Shown here in pieces: positions 25,501 to 32,951 of a DNA stretch of 47,938 nucleotides. The DNA is taken from the NCBI GenBank assembly GCA_049699715.1, contig JBNAVB010000004.1, positions 1 through 47,938 on the forward strand, read 5' to 3'. Source of the stretch: JAVZYK01 sp049699715 (GTDB lineage: Archaea; Nanobdellota; Nanobdellia; Pacearchaeales; UBA284). The first letter of the stretch is position 1, and the number at the start of each line of letters is the position of its first letter. A program made the translations under genes and the position numbers. The notes beneath the pieces are model-generated. The model was not told where the DNA came from. It saw only the letters and a list, made by a program, of their open reading frames with translations, and did not search any database.

Positions 25501-27997
25501 CATCCTCTTTCACTCTGTAACACTCCGATACGCTCTTAACACCAATCCCTTGCCTGTAGCTTGGATCAGAGCATAATTGTGCCCAGGGTTCCATCGCTAT
25601 TTTCCTTGCATAAGCCTCTCCGCTCAATCCAGTAACAAAATTCTTTATCCACAAAGTAGTGGCACCTGCGAAACAAGCTTTCTTCCACAGAGTTACAATC
25701 TTGCCTAACTTGTCTTTCACGCTTTCTAGCGTAGAGATGGTCTTGTTAAGCTTGCTGATAAGCTCATTAGTTTTTTGAGGGCTGAGCTCTATTGCGCGCT
25801 TCTCAATGCCGATAGCAATGCTGAAGTTTGTTACAGTAGAGCGATTTTTTTCAAAAGGCAACACAGTAACTTTAGCTTCGCGCTTCAAGACAGTGTTAAG
25901 CACTCGGACTTTTGTGCTGTCGAGATACCTCCATGAACCTATAGCAATAGTTTCATTGATGTTGCTTAAGTTTTGGAATCGAACGCTTGTTTCATCTATA
26001 TCAGTTACAGTCCATCCATCGATTGTATCATCAACAGTGAGCGTTGATTTAGTTCCATTGAGCTCAACTTGTGCTTCTTTAGTTCCGAAGCCAGGCTTCT
26101 CTATTGAGATAAGCTCAATATTATAGTTTCCACTAGGCCTTGAAAGTTGTGTATTCCTCTCGCCAGTGCCTGCAATAGCTCTTCTGAGCTCTTCGCGCGC
26201 ATTCTCAACTTCAGCTATAACATCCGGCTCTTCGCTTGTTGAATATTTGTCTATAAGTTCTCGTAAAAGTTCAGCCTGGTCAAGTTTCTTATGTAGACTT
26301 GAAGCCAAATCCGCAGCTCTGCGCATCGCGATAATTCCGTAATAAGAGCCTTCTGGCGCCGGCTTCATCGAATAAGCAAAAGCAATGTTCTTCCACTCTT
26401 CTATCGCCTCTTTGTAAATATTTTCAACATTCTGTTTATAGTAAACTTGTTCAGGACCAGTGACAGAAAGTATCTCGAAAGGAACCTCAATTTCAGGGAT
26501 TTTTTTATTAACTCCTATTTTCCTAACAAAGAATTTCAAGTCCTTTGCATAGCTTTGGCCTTCGAACATTTTTTGCAGTTCAGCTATCCATAATGTTTCT
26601 GGCATGTCTGTCACATCCAAAGTCTGTCCTCTCTTGCCTTTGACATAATCATGAATTTTGCTCACAATTTTTTTCCTTTCAGCATCTTCTATAATTCCAA
26701 ACTTATCTCCTCTGTAAAACAAAATTATAAAATCACTAAAGCCGGTTTGGCTGTATTCTTTGCCAATGAACCCGATATAAACAAATTTGTTCTCGCCAAC
26801 TTTATTAATCGTTAGATTGCTCCCGACACTCACGGTCTGAGTTTTCTTTCCATCAGAGTCTACGAATTCGACACTGGCTTCATAATCCTTGATTGTAAGA
26901 ACTCTTGAGGGTTCGCCAGGGCATCTTATCGTAAGAGTCCCCCCATAACCTTCGCTCGCAAATATTTCGTCAGTCCAACAGCCAGAGTCAAGAATCTGCT
27001 CGTCTTCGTCAAGAAGCAGCTCAATGCCATTAACAAGAGCTCTAGCCCGAGTTGTCGGCGTGGTTATTTTTTCCAATTTTAATCTGACTCCTGCACTGCA
27101 ATAAAATCCAGGGAGAGGTATTTCATCTCGGGGCTGTAACGTTTCTCCCTCACGTAACTCGACTGTTTTTAAAGGCGTAGCTCTCGGATTTGTGTAAACT
27201 GAAACTTTCGCGCGGTTCGTTCCACTAATCTCTTGTAATCTTAAGTAACCTTTCTCCCTCCAGAAACCGAATTCTTTGTAACGAGTGAGCCATTCATCCT
27301 GGCTCAATATCGGCAACACAAACTGATTCTCCGTGATTCCGTAAGTTCTTGCCACATCGTAAGTTATCTTGCATGAAACATTTGCCGTGACGCTCTCAGG
27401 CATCCTCCCTTCGACAGGCTGCTGTTTCAACTGCGTCCACAAATAGCCGAGATTGTTCATTGTGGGCACACCTTCCAAGCCAGCCCGGCTCTGGCTAGAA
27501 GTAGGCGCATTTACGTAGCTTAAAGTGATTCGGGCAGGAAGAAAATTGACAAAGCCTATCTCGCTAGATTTGTTTTCTATAGTACAAACAGTACTTTTGA
27601 TGTAAGGAACCTGAATTAATGGATTAATTTTTATTCCTGTCATCCTGCAAAGCACTGGCACATCTTGCTCTTCAAGCAAGTCACTTCTCACAACTGCGGG
27701 GGAGCAAGCAGTAGGCTCAATTAACACGAGAAAATCCATTCCAGTCTTGTTACAGTATTCATCTTTCCACGAAGTTTGTGTCCAGGGGTCGACGCCAGCA
27801 CTAGGATAAAGATACTGGGCGCTAGGCAGATTTTCATAGAACTCTGGCGGCGCTTCCAAAGTTTGTAGAGCCTCACTAGGCAATGTTGTCTGATCTGCCA
27901 GTCCCTGTGCTAAAGCGAGGGATGAAAGTAAAACTAAACTTACTATTAACACGAAACCTAAAATCATTCCATACCCTATTCCCCACCCTTTTTTCAT
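19508..27997 (-). CDS. giant secreted protein with LytM-like, amidase and NlpC/P60-like domains
   Basis: 2829 residues. A signal peptide (residues ~1-31) leads into ~1850 residues of mostly unrecognised beta-rich and helical modules, with Cys-rich patches around 1300-1350 and 2285-2370. Residues ~1905-2025 resemble an M23/LytM domain but lack its zinc ligands (KSLVFGIY where active forms have LHF). Residues ~2067-2275 are Amidase_3 with all four key residues: His2079 (DAGHGG), Glu2093 (INEDDINL), His2144 (SIHCNS), Glu2241 (LIEMAFISN). Residues ~2665-2820 resemble NlpC/P60: Cys2680 (AIDCISL), PGDLLFMW, His2754 (YTHTFIVY). Such domains cleave peptidoglycan stem peptides and amide bonds. The gene is 42 bases after the pilin-like gene and probably in its operon. 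Role is inferred: attack on, or processing of, bacterial wall. Confidence 0.9.
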   Translation of the reverse strand: MKKGWGIGYGMILGFVLIVSLVLLSSLALAQGLADQTTLPSEALQTLEAPPEFYENLPSAQYLYPSAGVDPWTQTSWKDEYCNKTGMDFLVLIEPTACSPAVVRSDLLEEQDVPVLCRMTGIKINPLIQVPYIKSTVCTIENKSSEIGFVNFLPARITLSYVNAPTSSQSRAGLEGVPTMNNLGYLWTQLKQQPVEGRMPESVTANVSCKITYDVARTYGITENQFVLPILSQDEWLTRYKEFGFWREKGYLRLQEISGTNRAKVSVYTNPRATPLKTVELREGETLQPRDEIPLPGFYCSAGVRLKLEKITTPTTRARALVNGIELLLDEDEQILDSGCWTDEIFASEGYGGTLTIRCPGEPSRVLTIKDYEASVEFVDSDGKKTQTVSVGSNLTINKVGENKFVYIGFIGKEYSQTGFSDFIILFYRGDKFGIIEDAERKKIVSKIHDYVKGKRGQTLDVTDMPETLWIAELQKMFEGQSYAKDLKFFVRKIGVNKKIPEIEVPFEILSVTGPEQVYYKQNVENIYKEAIEEWKNIAFAYSMKPAPEGSYYGIIAMRRAADLASSLHKKLDQAELLRELIDKYSTSEEPDVIAEVENAREELRRAIAGTGERNTQLSRPSGNYNIELISIEKPGFGTKEAQVELNGTKSTLTVDDTIDGWTVTDIDETSVRFQNLSNINETIAIGSWRYLDSTKVRVLNTVLKREAKVTVLPFEKNRSTVTNFSIAIGIEKRAIELSPQKTNELISKLNKTISTLESVKDKLGKIVTLWKKACFAGATTLWIKNFVTGLSGEAYARKIAMEPWAQLCSDPSYRQGIGVKSVSECYRVKEDEINKDITIVKSSLSRINKFISDIKKKEGVVTKGGLLGLSQNIDTTKFIQEVERNFPDELKGITITEEKELRRITDGEGRVELASGEKFANIGEVYKKYPNIDKIQIAKLLDNNISSTNLANHLTELHDSGRLFRDDVKDILLNLDLYKQCSSKTQNELSASALCRDTLKSTYGELKYASDQIQETTVLSAFSNIFGFNPTIARPKETQSTKAEVRIAEDNFINKFNFANFQPITKGERYSVISYLGVYYVAVVESAGGHKFTISRLYEVPKLPTSITEVITITKMYEGTEKSKKLSELGISDIEEVDPTLCNNNQIKQAATGEPAATIKFWESGAYQGFVAWMPLNTREGWYMATTSYSGLEGAMIAWKENADINTFWICNVGTDGLPNFDHSSGPKGDDCCTLVSLVTGTVPEISGCLTPECSSELVNRAKKCSAEAIKKFAAGNRKINTSCGDYSLGKPPAARPAAQCEDYMSPTDCRIMYNLCDPVMCPASRCDFGGRMPVENVIQSGVVGSILLCWPNFENGKGVLVPVCLTGVHAGLDSFIGILKSGRDCLQEQLKSGKTVGICDQIMSIYTCEFFWKQIDPFLKAGLPSLAESLTTRGGGEYALFSESWKQSLDAARYFTDYYGVQSFNAFKARSTGQIGTEICKKFASITYPTQAKFWDELSKPESPTQATAWFDEISLGTATSESHYKVFFYIWAGRDQGVYYSVFLRSPSQPGYYNVPEEYLVKDGFGYLSAGQYISMSPDFRAPSGYKEICIRLNDKEYCDFTKVSTSFAINELQNYYLKDQLMEEVTSAKECVSGTPTLLPTATLNIQSYVESSLEPQIYKRGVTRICSSNNPGTPIQQQERFKRIGYCDNKDIGCWLDMETVNQTISDLKFRKEVINESIGRDLTYTINEFNLSTPKDSHNAIVNIIPEVLAVGNEVNKFIEEVGDMGPDELKKTETKNKLGLRIDELDKKILPLINRIKEIRDKCARSEEKAMAWMEIAKLYDLRARLYAQPEVYKVKKAEEEAQLTTCTSLGGTWKEVCSKYERDARGEVGDKEKNLPENANKKCCVPFKKEKLDVLPVSFDAVSVTKCYGSTGGLYGSYLADQVIFTFKGYEKKLDVKAIAGGRVLKIEEVERLATGRGGKKKTVITIEHSATLYSRYEGDIKPLVEENGEVIEGDLIANLRGIDKSLVFGIYDKNPVGDPSAKGKNPFCYFSKDIQDKFYSQCKANIDECRKGSVPSVALKDAVIVIDAGHGGTDNGAHGDGINEDDINLAVAKKLKDLLRGKVKEVIMTRERDAAAPSRATLANEKNANLFISIHCNSADDTASKGTEVWINCVDCERSESYRFDSQGKNLKKCTTECKDTDEKYKLSKSFADIVLEKIIGEVGTNNLGVKAWDDPDSTYIKDANMPAVLIEMAFISNAEDRNKLQKNQSDFARAIYDAVAEYFGEAVIVPPSNCANLGPNDCTSMKNCWWDSKTSGGKCLKCPDKCEGNNVWPVGNWLGIDDLIFRTQNDCEQNTCNLECLWVEEKCQGVNNESVGKKVGELMKGVTVSMEELNRLESLINKNQNFLNQIYVKDWLQQINQLKGQLGPREIFLVSGINEQPFTSQNKLIEYKDNVLVCLVIKLKDKYYSTERFTFIDDNNLNSYSVEKYNQGDFHVRWYKIVPYYTPQYPQYPGDNQRYELPPFSGGKKDLLQYRQELLNTNTGCIEVDNEPGTYWYRAEVSFDGVTWYSSLGRPANSSDKAEYQKKYNEVDFKKYERGWDTLLEPDASEKFGISPKVHRISRKSNYSNTTCRAFGYNPSDNRCQFLSIVEAYKNVPFALGCVSCEYITPTAPTQCYSIHPAQDFTAIDCISLMMGSLYQITKRNYLWGKFEDFIKDNYVLLGRETPVDFDTLIGGGGLTFGKGKQVEPGDLLFMWTKEKGYTHTFIVYNDSGSKLGRFDEDDLVVYTSLWCPLDSDDLDVLKDKSRKRIYDGKLCYAPIGRYKDHSNKFTLVKINDLK

Positions 27998-28015
27998 TTT
28001 TCCCTTCTCTTTATT

Positions 28016-28036
28016 GTTTTGATTAAATCTTTTTCT
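28016..28036 (-). repeat. AT-rich spacer element, partial copy
   Basis: On the plus strand GTTTTGATTAAATCTTTTTCT shares 18 bases with the left arm of the elements at 10862 and in the tRNA-Val intron. The second palindromic arm is missing. It lies ~20 bases before the start codon of the 2829-residue protein. Confidence 0.4.
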
Positions 28037-28039
28037 TTC

Positions 28040-29899
28040 TTATTTTAGTTGAACATTAACTTGGCCAACGTCCACAGAGACATAAACCTCGCTCAATTCA
28101 GTGATGTCCTTAGGCACTGTGAACGTGTCAGCCAAGATGCTTATCTTGCTCTTGCCTCTTAAATCGCTCTCAGTTACAAACCACGAAGTTTTGCCTCCGC
28201 CGAACAATACATTAGTCAAAGACTGTTGGGGCACGCTTATGTCATAGCACTGCTCTTGCATTGCTCCGAACACCCCGGCAAGTCCACCAGCAGGAATCTT
28301 TACACAAGTTTCTGCGCTCTGCGCTCCAATAGTTATCAATGAATCCTTAAACAAATAAGCAGTTATATTGTAATTGCCCTCGCTCAAATTGATTTTTGTT
28401 TGCTCTGGATAATAAACTGATGTGCTGTAGCTGCTCGACACAAAATTGATTAATGCATATTCTCCTTGCTTTAAGTTTGGCATCTCAATTGTAAGCTCGT
28501 GACTCGGCGCAAGGAAAATATTCGCAATGAACTCTTCTGTTGTCGTGAAAACAACCCAAGCATCTTGGTAGCCAGCAGCTTTGGCAATGATAACTCCATT
28601 TACACATTTTGGAACGCTCGCCTCGAGAATTGCATCTCCGCCTTCCATCGCTGTTCTTCCAATCTTGCAAACTTGATTGAAGCATTTGAAATAAACATCA
28701 GCTTCCAAAGGTCGCGAGTCAGCGTCATAAGTAAATATCATGGCAGGCTGGCTCTTGTACTGACATATATCAAGAACAATATCGCCGCTCTCGCCTATGC
28801 TAGCATTTCTTGGCATGTTTTTGTCGATTACAACTATAGTTGCGAACTGGAAAAGCTCCTCTCCTTTGTTAAGCTGCACGACAACTGGGTAATAAACATC
28901 GTATACAAAATGATATGGCACATAACACAATCCAACAGCTCCAAGAATCCCCAAACCTGGCTGCATTCCTATGGGCTCAGCTTTCATCAAGCTATCTTCG
29001 GTAGGCCACACTTCAACCCTAGATGGCCATGCGTTTGGCATGTAAAGCAGATAAGCATTAGATGAAATCGCGCCAGCATCAACTTCAAAATATCTGTTCT
29101 GAGAATTAGCAAGATTATAATTAGAACCTTTTAACTTAAGAGCTGCTATGTTCGCTTCAAGTGCGCTCTTCAGCTCTTGTTTAACCTCACTGACTTTCCA
29201 TGTCTTCGGCGCGCAGCTGAGTTCAATGCCGTCGACAGGCGCATAAAGTCTTATAACATCGACAGAATAGTTTTCAAGGAATAAAGAGCTTTGCTCATAA
29301 TCATATATCTTGGAAGCGTCATTGTAAAGAGCTCCAAAATTGCTCTTTGTTGAAACCTTGTGTTCAGTTATCTTGGCTTGTTGCCCTGCGTTTTCTATCT
29401 GCAAAGGCCACGAAACACTTGTTTCAATGCTCGATGCCTTTATGTCTACAATGACTTTTGGCTCTCCCTCAAAATTTAGGGTATAGCCTTGCGCCCTCAA
29501 AGATGAAAAATCGCATTCTTGGATTGTTGCGCTAAGATAATCCTTGAACTGAAGCTCTATTTCATCAAGGCTAGGTTTTTGTTCTTTTGCGAGATTATTC
29601 CCTGACACATAAAACCAGTATGGAATTGGGATTCCAAGATAATTCAGTTGATTAGAGAAAGGCATGTATTCGCTGCCTGCTTCAAAATCTGGGGTTTTAA
29701 GATAGCCTCCCTGAAGCCCAGCGATTTGTGCAGCTTCCTTTACTTTCATATTAATGCAGTCTTGAAAGTAACTTTCAGCAGGCTGAAGGCCAGAAGGCAC
29801 AGTCACTCTTGCTCTGAAATAGAAAAAAGCCAAGAGAGCCAAGGCTACTATAACTATTGCTATAATTATAAATAAGGTAACCTGCCCTTTCTTTTGCAT
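28040..29899 (-). CDS. secreted protein with pilin-like N-terminus
   Basis: 619 residues from the ATG at 29899 (MQKKGQVTLF). An in-frame TTG 11 codons upstream is less likely given the TATA spacing. The N-terminus is a class III signal: a basic KKG, then QVTLF and ~20 hydrophobic residues, as in type IV pilin-like proteins cut by the peptidase at 8582. The remaining ~580 residues are outside and mostly beta-rich, with Ig-like stretches near the end (ADVYFKCFNQVCK, EYALINFVSSSYS) and paired Cys. It precedes the 2829-residue hydrolase gene and likely shares its promoter. Presenting or anchoring that protein is a reasonable guess only. Confidence 0.8.
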   Translation of the reverse strand: MQKKGQVTLFIIIAIVIVALALLAFFYFRARVTVPSGLQPAESYFQDCINMKVKEAAQIAGLQGGYLKTPDFEAGSEYMPFSNQLNYLGIPIPYWFYVSGNNLAKEQKPSLDEIELQFKDYLSATIQECDFSSLRAQGYTLNFEGEPKVIVDIKASSIETSVSWPLQIENAGQQAKITEHKVSTKSNFGALYNDASKIYDYEQSSLFLENYSVDVIRLYAPVDGIELSCAPKTWKVSEVKQELKSALEANIAALKLKGSNYNLANSQNRYFEVDAGAISSNAYLLYMPNAWPSRVEVWPTEDSLMKAEPIGMQPGLGILGAVGLCYVPYHFVYDVYYPVVVQLNKGEELFQFATIVVIDKNMPRNASIGESGDIVLDICQYKSQPAMIFTYDADSRPLEADVYFKCFNQVCKIGRTAMEGGDAILEASVPKCVNGVIIAKAAGYQDAWVVFTTTEEFIANIFLAPSHELTIEMPNLKQGEYALINFVSSSYSTSVYYPEQTKINLSEGNYNITAYLFKDSLITIGAQSAETCVKIPAGGLAGVFGAMQEQCYDISVPQQSLTNVLFGGGKTSWFVTESDLRGKSKISILADTFTVPKDITELSEVYVSVDVGQVNVQLK

Positions 29900-29941
29900 T
29901 TGGCTAGCCTCTTTTCCTACTTCCTCTTTCAAATGGAGATG

Positions 29942-29953
29942 TGTTATATAAAC
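29942..29953 (-). promoter_or_regulatory. TATA box for the 619/2829-residue operon
   Basis: Leftward GGTTTATATAAC lies ~45 bases before the ATG at 29899. No comparable TATA box is seen in the 42-base gap before the 2829-residue gene. Confidence 0.55.
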
Positions 29954-29972
29954 CTAATCACTAATGCTAACA

Positions 29973-30317
29973 CTAAAACTTGAATTTCTCTCCAAAGCTG
30001 CCGATGACCGGCAATGGAACTTGTTTTCCTGTCAACGCGTTAATCATTCCGACTATCCACAACAGCAACATACATATCCATAGGATCATAGATATTACCC
30101 ATCCTACGATAGGTATAACTGCCAAGATAAGCCCGACAATCCATGTTATTATCCACGCGATAAACAACACCAAACCTTGTTTAGCATGGTAAATACTAAA
30201 CTGGCTTCTTTCACTCTTGGTCGCAAGAACAAGGATCACTCCTATAATTGAAATCAAGTAGCACAAAAATGCGAAAATCTTGTCTTCATCTGCATTTCCT
30301 TTTCCTTTATATGCCAT
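29973..30317 (-). CDS. DUF4870-type small membrane protein
   Basis: 114 residues with about three hydrophobic helices (~18-33, ~50-70, ~72-95). The phrases AFLCYLISIIGVILVLA, FSIYHAKQGLVLFIAW and GMINALTGKQVPLPVIGSF are characteristic of the DUF4870 (Tic20-like) family, whose function is not established. The last part (GKQVPLPVIG) is a well-conserved signature. It lies between the tRNA-Val gene and the pilin-like operon, transcribed leftward with both. Confidence 0.88.
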   Translation of the reverse strand: MAYKGKGNADEDKIFAFLCYLISIIGVILVLATKSERSQFSIYHAKQGLVLFIAWIITWIVGLILAVIPIVGWVISMILWICMLLLWIVGMINALTGKQVPLPVIGSFGEKFKF

Positions 30318-30364
30318 TTCTCTTTTTGTTGTTTTTTTGTTTAAAGACTTTCTAAATCTTTAAG

Positions 30365-30480
30365 TGGACCCGGCTGGGATCGAACCAGCGATTTCAACCA
30401 TTTTGATGGTCTTTTTGATTAAATCTTTTTCAAAAAGATTTATCGTCAAGGTTGCGTCGTAACCACTAGACCACGGGTCC
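30365..30480 (-). tRNA. tRNA-Val (GAC) with a 43-base anticodon-loop intron
   Basis: Exon 1 is 30444-30480 (37 bases) and exon 2 is 30365-30400 (36 bases); together they make a normal 73-base tRNA. Acceptor strands are GGACCCG and CGGGTCC, the anticodon stem CAACC pairs with GGTTG, and the T-arm is GCTGG-TTCGATC-CCAGC. The intron sits at the canonical 37/38 position. A textbook bulge-helix-bulge can be drawn: 3-base bulge CGA, 4-base-pair helix TTGA/TCAA, 3-base bulge AAT. Splicing there leaves loop TTGACGT and anticodon GAC. EndA at 15180 would process it. Confidence 0.93.
30401..30443 (-). repeat. tRNA-Val intron, containing AT-rich palindromic element copy 2
   Basis: The 43-base intron is almost entirely the element CTTTTTGATTAAATCTTTTT plus AAAAAGATTTAT (plus strand), as at 10862-10900. 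In RNA the arms TAAATCTTTTT and AAAAAGATTTA, or alternatively TCTTTTTGA with TCAAAAAGA, can pair. Confidence 0.6.
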
Positions 30481-30556
30481 GCTTCAACTGAAAATTATAA
30501 GAAAATGTTATTTAAAAAGATTAAGTTTTGAGATTAGTGCGGGTAGTTTCTAAGTA

Positions 30557-31090
30557 TTAGTGCTGGTGATCTATTTTATGTAGCGCAATACGGTATAAAG
30601 ACCTTTCGCACCCATCCTCATCAAATCCCCTTCCTTTTTGGGCTATCTTTTTTAGTTTTATCTTTCCATAGTAAGGCACGGTTGGAACCTGTTCAAAATA
30701 ACTCAAAAAGAATATCTCTTTTTCAAAAGAAGAGTAAACAAAACATTTGAGATTTTGGGCGTGTTCTTGGAAAGCAGTTATAATTTCCTCATGTGACATC
30801 CTTTCTAACAATTTTAAATCTGCATCAAACTTTTTGCTTATTACGTAAATCCTGTTATCTTTACTAAACCATTGAAAAGAATAAGCTAGATCCTCAAAAT
30901 TTATCCCTTTCTGCCTGCAAAGCCTATACAAAATATCTTCTGCGATAAGTTCAAATTTCAATGAGAGGGATTTCCCATCCACATGCAACGGTTGGGATAT
31001 CCTCTGAAATTCGCGGGAAAGCAACTCATCTCGAGACTCGCTCGCAACAATTTTATCTAAAATCTCACTTTTGTTTTTGGTGTATGACAT
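30557..31090 (-). CDS. hypothetical protein, 177 residues
   Basis: Start taken at the ATG at 31090 (MSYTKNKSEILDK), immediately after the stop codon of the upstream gene; an earlier TTG start would overlap that gene. The protein has a helical N-terminal half and a mixed alpha-beta middle (YVISKKFDADLKLLERMSHEEI). The end is basic and His-rich. It has no signal peptide or membrane helix, so it is probably cytoplasmic. No family is recognised. Tight coupling to the gene at 31092 suggests the two work together. Confidence 0.65.
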   Translation of the reverse strand: MSYTKNKSEILDKIVASESRDELLSREFQRISQPLHVDGKSLSLKFELIAEDILYRLCRQKGINFEDLAYSFQWFSKDNRIYVISKKFDADLKLLERMSHEEIITAFQEHAQNLKCFVYSSFEKEIFFLSYFEQVPTVPYYGKIKLKKIAQKGRGFDEDGCERSLYRIALHKIDHQH

Positions 31091-31091
31091 T

Positions 31092-31481
31092 TTATCCAAA
31101 AATAAACCCTATGCCTTCAGAAGCTCCTTGCTCGGCTTCTTCGATCTTTGTTTTAACTTTTTCAAATTCCTCCCCTTTAAGTTCGTTTGCGCCCAAATCC
31201 ACAATTTGTTTCTCATTTCTCTCAAAGAAATCTTCTGGCGCAGAAACATACAAGAAACTTACCTTTTTGTCTATGCCTATCGCTTTCGCCTCTCTCAAGA
31301 TATATCCATTTTTTTTCCATTCATTAACTCTCCATGCCTTGGCTTTTTCCATCGCGCTACCTTTTTTGCCAGCTTCCTTCTCAAGCTCGATATCAAGCTC
31401 ACCTGTTGCAGTGTCTTGAGCTTCCAAGACATTCTTGATTTTCTGCAGTTTTGCTATCTCAATTTCATATATCCTTATCAT
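31092..31481 (-). CDS. hypothetical protein, 129 residues
   Basis: A charged, soluble protein. Residues 1-50 are helical (IAKLQKIKNVLEAQDTATGELDIELEKEAG), residues ~50-85 contain AWRVNEWKKNGYILREAKAIG and VSFLYVSAPEDFF, and the tail is acidic then Gly-rich. No signal or membrane segment. No family recognised. It starts at an ATG and its stop codon is followed directly by the start of the 177-residue gene, so they form a translationally coupled pair. Confidence 0.62.
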   Translation of the reverse strand: MIRIYEIEIAKLQKIKNVLEAQDTATGELDIELEKEAGKKGSAMEKAKAWRVNEWKKNGYILREAKAIGIDKKVSFLYVSAPEDFFERNEKQIVDLGANELKGEEFEKVKTKIEEAEQGASEGIGFIFG

Positions 31482-31539
31482 TTTACTATATTAAATTCTT
31501 ATTACATTAAACCGACAAAAAGATATTATTTAAAGATTT

Positions 31540-31563
31540 TTATTGTCAAGCTTATTGTCAAGC
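31540..31563. repeat. 12-base tandem duplication
   Basis: TTATTGTCAAGC occurs twice in a row just after the end of the glycosyltransferase gene. It is probably a replication-slippage duplication. Confidence 0.5.
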
Positions 31564-31568
31564 GCAAT

Positions 31569-32801
31569 TCACTCTTCTCCAAAAAACCATGTTCTAAGCT
31601 CGCTGCCGACATGGTAGGATTTACCTTGTAATGTAGGCCACACTTCTTTTGTAACTCGAGTGAATCTGCCTATTGTCTGTACCCATATTATTGTAACTGC
31701 AAAGAGTAAAGCGTCTATTGTAAGATAAATTGGAATGTAAGGCACGAACGGCTTACCTGTCTTTATCCTCAAGAAGGCTATAGTCATAGCAGCATTCAAT
31801 AAGATGAAATCAGTGAGAGCAAAAAACCACAAAGTTTTTGACCATAAAGAAAAACATAAAACAATTATTAAGATCATAGCTACTAGCTGAATCGAGTGAG
31901 GAAAAGCCTCGAAGAGCTTTCTCCAGAATTTTATTTTGCCAAAGTACTCGCCAATGTTAACTTTATACCATCGTGTCCTCTGCTTCCAATATTGTTTTAG
32001 TGTTTCAACCTCTTCTTCCACACCTGTAGCGCTCACTCCCACAGATTTCCATCCCTTATCTATAACTCTTGTCACAATCGACAAATCGTCTAAAACACTG
32101 TCCCCGAACTTTGTCTGTTCCCAGGCCTCTCTTCTCAATGCCTGATTCGCGCCTACAGCAAAAACAGTTTCAGAATCTCTCATCATCGGCACGACAAATC
32201 TCCATTCGTCTTCTACAGCCCTCATCAATGGAAAGAAACCTTTGTAATAATTCCCGCAATGAACAGTCCCTGCGACAGCGCCGACCTTCTCATCCTTAAA
32301 AGGCTGAACCATATTTGCAATCCAATTTTTTTCAGACACAACGTCAGGATCGCTAAAAAGCAATATCTCACCTTTAGCCAATTCCTTAATTGCCATATCG
32401 AGCAGTGGCCCTTTGATCTCATGCTTCCCCCTGATATATTTTATCTTGCCTTGCTTCTCGTACTCTCGGCAGATCGATTCAGTATCGTCCTGCGAGTTCC
32501 TGTCATAAACTATAATCTCATATTTGTCTTTTGGATAATTTTGTTTAAGTAAATTTTCAATCCTTCTTTTAATAGTGTTGCCAGCGTTCTTCGCATCTAC
32601 TAACACAGAAACTCTCGGAAAAAAATCTCTCTCGGTTTTCTTTCTTTTGACAGTAAATGCAAAATATACAAGATAACACGCATAAACAAAAATTACAAGC
32701 AGGAAAAAAAAACTAATCCAATAGCCCGGATTATTAATCTCAAAAGGAACCTCAACTTCTTTGACTTTTATTGCAGGCAAGGGCAACGATATCTCAGCCA
32801 T
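31569..32801 (-). CDS. membrane glycosyltransferase, family GT2 (processive type)
   Basis: 410 residues. One helix at ~28-50, then a GT-A catalytic domain: VSVLVDAKNAGNTI (~66-79), YEIIVYDRNSQDDT, the metal-binding LLFSDPDVV near residue 147, VLDDLSIVTRV as the catalytic-base region near 240, and QRTRW near 275, the Q-x-x-R-W motif of processive synthases. Three or four C-terminal helices follow. Such enzymes polymerise sugars and pass them through the membrane (cellulose, chitin and hyaluronan synthase relatives). No partner genes of polysaccharide export are next to it. Sugar substrate unknown. Confidence 0.9.
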   Translation of the reverse strand: MAEISLPLPAIKVKEVEVPFEINNPGYWISFFFLLVIFVYACYLVYFAFTVKRKKTERDFFPRVSVLVDAKNAGNTIKRRIENLLKQNYPKDKYEIIVYDRNSQDDTESICREYEKQGKIKYIRGKHEIKGPLLDMAIKELAKGEILLFSDPDVVSEKNWIANMVQPFKDEKVGAVAGTVHCGNYYKGFFPLMRAVEDEWRFVVPMMRDSETVFAVGANQALRREAWEQTKFGDSVLDDLSIVTRVIDKGWKSVGVSATGVEEEVETLKQYWKQRTRWYKVNIGEYFGKIKFWRKLFEAFPHSIQLVAMILIIVLCFSLWSKTLWFFALTDFILLNAAMTIAFLRIKTGKPFVPYIPIYLTIDALLFAVTIIWVQTIGRFTRVTKEVWPTLQGKSYHVGSELRTWFFGEE

Positions 32802-32818
32802 TTTAATACCAATCTAAA

Positions 32819-32890
32819 AGCCTCAGGAGGGATTTGAACCCCCGACCCCCTGCTTACAAGGCAAGTGCTCTACCACTGAGCTACTGAGGC
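32819..32890 (-). tRNA. tRNA-Thr (UGU)
   Basis: A 72-base cloverleaf with no intron. Acceptor strands GCCTCAG and CTGAGGC pair perfectly, the anticodon loop CTTGTAA gives TGT, and the T-loop is TTCAAAT. The discriminator base is T, as in archaeal tRNA-Thr. CCA is not encoded. Confidence 0.94.
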
Positions 32891-32951
32891 ACGAAATAAT
32901 ACGAAATAATCAAACTTAGAAAACTTTTAAATCTTGCTTTTGTGCTTCGCA

